DNA from: Lentisphaerota bacterium
GTDB taxonomy: Bacteria; Verrucomicrobiota; Lentisphaeria; Victivallales; SZUA-371
Assembly (NCBI GenBank): GCA_003246475.1
Contig: QKAL01000024.1
Coordinates: forward strand, 1-44,610
Direction: 5' to 3'
Length of the DNA: 44,610 nt
Positions 42,763 through 44,610 of this stretch are shown one piece after another; position 1 is the first letter of the stretch; every line of letters starts with the position of its first letter. A model generated the notes under the pieces. The model was given only the letters and a program-made list of their open reading frames with translations, was not told the origin of the DNA and made no database searches. The translations under genes and the position numbers were made by a program.

Positions 42763-44301
42763 ATGAAAATTGTCACAGCTTCACAAATGCGGGATCTCGA
42801 CCTGAGAACCATCGCCGCAGGAACTCCGGGCTCCATCCTGATGGAACGCGCAGGAAGCGGCGCCGCCACCCATATCCTCGATTTTATCAGCCGCCTTGAC
42901 CCGGTACAGGTAAGGCGTTTTGTACTCCTCGCCGGCAAGGGCAACAACGGCGGCGACGCTTACGTGTGCGCCCGACTGCTCCGGCAGATGACTCCCCACA
43001 AGATCACCGTTTATTCCGTATGCGAACTATCATCCCTCCAGGGCGATGCCGACCGTAACGCCGGAAAACTGCCCGACGGCATTGAAGTCATCGTCAAGAA
43101 GCAGCTCGCCCCCGCGGATTTTCATCCCGGCGACATCATCATCGACGGCATGCTGGGAACCGGCATCAACGGAAAACTCAAACCACCATACGACCAGTGG
43201 ATTCCAGTCGTCAACCAGACCTGCCTGCCTGTCATCAGCCTGGATATTCCTTCCGGCCTGAACGGGGACGACGGGTCCGTTGCCTCCGCCGCGATCAAAG
43301 CCGACATGACAGTTATAATCGGGCTGCCCAAAACCGGATTGACCATCGGCGCAGGGCCGGAACTATGCGGCATACTGCGCCTGGTCGACATCGGCATACT
43401 CCCGGATCTGACCGCCAAAGATCTGGATGACGTTGATATGCCTTTCAATGCCGACATCGCACCTCGCTTGGGCCGCATCGCCCCGCAAGTCCACAAGAAC
43501 AGTCGCGGCCGCCTGCTTATCGCCGGAGGAAGCGGCAAATATTGCGGTGCGCCATTCCTCTGCGCGGCAGCGGCGGCGCGAACCGGCGCCGGATATATCC
43601 GACTGGCCCTGCCCCGATCGGTCGACATCCACGTCGCACCCTGGCCGTCACTGGTATTGAACCGCCTCGCCGACGACAAAATGGGCTCGTTCAGCGATGA
43701 ATCGATCCCCGCGATGGGTGAACTGCTGAACCGGAGCGACGCTATGGTTATCGGGCCGGGACTGGGCAATGCCCGCAGTCTGGTCAAGTTCATGAACTAC
43801 ATCTCCACCTGCAAGCTGCCGATTGTGTTCGACGCCGACGCACTCAATATGATTGCGGAAGTCCCGGAGTTATATCTAGGAAAAGATTCCAACATCCTCA
43901 CTCCACATCCCGGCGAAATGAAACGGCTGTTGTCTGCCTTTTCACTTGACGAATACCAAGATCAGGACCGGACGAACCAGGCTAGAGCTTTGGCCGACGC
44001 CACCGATTCAACCATAGTCTTGAAAGGGCACCGGACCATCGTCTGCTCTCCCGACGGCAGATTGTCGATCAACTCCACCGGAACACCGGCTCTGGCAAAA
44101 GCCGGGACCGGGGATTCGCTCAGTGGCATGATCGACACGTTCGCGGCACAGGGATTCGACCCATTTGAGGCGGCGGAAACAGCGGTCTACATCCACGGCC
44201 TCGCCGGAGAACTGAGCCCATACGGCATGCGGGGTCTGCGCCCGGAGGACCTCATCGATCTGATTCCGGTTGCGATGAAACACATTTCCCCCTTCGCCTG
44301 A
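42763..44301 (+). CDS. nnr: Bifunctional NAD(P)H-hydrate epimerase/ADP-dependent dehydratase
   Basis: A 512-residue fusion repair enzyme. The N-terminal YjeF_N epimerase (about 1-215) has GSILMERAG, LAGKGNNGGDAYVCARLL, GMLGTGINGKL and LDIPSGLNGDDG. The C-terminal ribokinase-like dehydratase (about 235-510) has RLLIAGGSGKYCGAP, the adenylate region LTPHPGEMKRLL and KAGTGDSLSGMI. Together they repair hydrated NADH and NADPH. ATG 42763 has AAAGGGGG just upstream and begins the domain (KIVTASQMRDLD); the frame from 42718 is less likely. It reads divergently from cheX-cheY. Confidence 0.96.
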   Translation: MKIVTASQMRDLDLRTIAAGTPGSILMERAGSGAATHILDFISRLDPVQVRRFVLLAGKGNNGGDAYVCARLLRQMTPHKITVYSVCELSSLQGDADRNAGKLPDGIEVIVKKQLAPADFHPGDIIIDGMLGTGINGKLKPPYDQWIPVVNQTCLPVISLDIPSGLNGDDGSVASAAIKADMTVIIGLPKTGLTIGAGPELCGILRLVDIGILPDLTAKDLDDVDMPFNADIAPRLGRIAPQVHKNSRGRLLIAGGSGKYCGAPFLCAAAAARTGAGYIRLALPRSVDIHVAPWPSLVLNRLADDKMGSFSDESIPAMGELLNRSDAMVIGPGLGNARSLVKFMNYISTCKLPIVFDADALNMIAEVPELYLGKDSNILTPHPGEMKRLLSAFSLDEYQDQDRTNQARALADATDSTIVLKGHRTIVCSPDGRLSINSTGTPALAKAGTGDSLSGMIDTFAAQGFDPFEAAETAVYIHGLAGELSPYGMRGLRPEDLIDLIPVAMKHISPFA

Positions 44302-44454
44302 TGGTTTAAAACGTCCTGCCGATTATATATATAGTTGGTATTGGGAATAACCTTGCCCGACAATGGGATAGTGTTCCTTCCGCCTGTCAACAAATATATT
44401 ACCTCGTCCGCTTGCCATTTATTTGTTTTTTATCATGTTTCTCATATCAGGGTA

Positions 44455-44482
44455 TTGCATTTTTCGTCCGATGTTTTATAAT
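44455..44482 (+). promoter_or_regulatory. Predicted promoter of the LacI-family regulator gene
   Basis: TTGCAT (44455-44460) and the consensus TATAAT (44477-44482) are 16 bases apart, about 53 bases ahead of the ATG at 44536. The rest of the 234-base gap after nnr shows no clear terminator or operator. Confidence 0.6.
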
Positions 44483-44535
44483 TTAATTAGAATTATTTAA
44501 ACATTTATGCAAATGATTAAACAAGCGTAATAATA

Positions 44536-44610
44536 ATGGCAATCAATCAACGACAAATAGCATCAACGCTGAATTTATCAGTAGCGACAATATCGCGGTC
44601 ACTGAAGAAT
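44536..44610 (+). CDS. LacI-family transcriptional regulator (5' end only)
   Basis: The first 25 codons of a gene that runs off the window: MAINQRQIASTLNLSVATIS then RSLKN. This is the start of a LacI/GalR helix-turn-helix (Q.qIA..l..S.aTISR.Lk), which binds DNA as a dimer. The effector domain is outside the window. No strong ribosome binding site is seen. A LacI-type operator lies at 25702-25733, but at 19 kb distance nothing ties this protein to it. Confidence 0.85.
   Translation, partial: MAINQRQIASTLNLSVATISRSLKN

Noticed and set aside
1-44610. CRISPR arrays, tRNA or rRNA genes, insertion sequences, prophage or integrase genes
   Set aside because: I saw no regularly spaced repeats, no tRNA cloverleaf, no transposase or integrase motifs anywhere in the window.
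44536-44610. Direct link between the LacI-family gene at the edge and the operator at 25702-25733
   Set aside because: They are 19 kb apart and the DNA-recognition helix alone cannot be matched to the site; PVC genomes typically carry many LacI proteins.

Overview
The window looks like chromosome from a Gram-negative member of the PVC superphylum, most likely Lentisphaerota. This is inferred from gene content, not from a search. Supporting features are two solitary pseudopilin-like proteins with the [17 protein letters not shown] signature and a C-terminal DGH motif, a sialate O-acetylesterase lipoprotein, an esterase fused to a CBM9-like domain, a LacI-type regulator with LacI- and GntR-type operators, and an MCE/Mla lipid transporter. 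D-lactate dehydrogenase and rubrerythrin suggest an anaerobic or fermentative lifestyle.

Layout. (1) 74-8078, + strand: a tight envelope-glycan operon with two tandem DUF2079 membrane proteins, a methyltransferase, a polyprenyl-phosphate-type GT2, and a WecD-like/WecE-like pair for an aminodideoxy sugar. It meets a convergent O-antigen-ligase/TPR gene at 8080. (2) 9920-12854, - strand: acetolactate synthase small subunit, a small HTH-like protein, then an exported rubrerythrin and a bis-heme ferric-reductase/NOX-like flavocytochrome that appear to form a two-gene operon. (3) 13000-14971: rnhA, plus a decayed, internally deleted rnhA copy 1.4 kb upstream, with a pseudopilin-like gene between them. 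(4) 15077-19512, + strand: metY, cysteine desulfurase, nadA, bioB, a sulfur and Fe-S run. (5) 19623-22275, - strand: mlaE-mlaF-mlaD. (6) 22530-25580: deoC, the esterase-CBM9 fusion with a GntR-type palindrome, and a second pseudopilin-like gene with a LacI-type operator over its promoter. (7) 25875-32317, + strand: methyltransferase, D-LDH, sialate O-acetylesterase, HAD phosphatase, small and lipoprotein genes, macro-domain protein. (8) 32325-41368, - strand: housekeeping genes, corC-like, ybeY, 7TM-HD, phoH, a LysM lipoprotein, then the fabD-fabG-acpP-fabF cluster. (9) 41627-44610: cheX-cheY, then divergent nnr, and the first 25 codons of a LacI-family regulator running off the window.

The best candidate for an undescribed system is the exported rubrerythrin plus transmembrane flavocytochrome. 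The sequence fits a route in which cytoplasmic NAD(P)H electrons cross the inner membrane through FAD and two hemes to a periplasmic peroxide reductase. A PerR-box-like sequence overlaps the predicted promoter. Other points of interest are the rnhA relic with a microhomology deletion, the 32-bp LacI-type palindrome on a near-consensus promoter, the 23-bp GntR-type palindrome, and a terminator between acpP and fabF.
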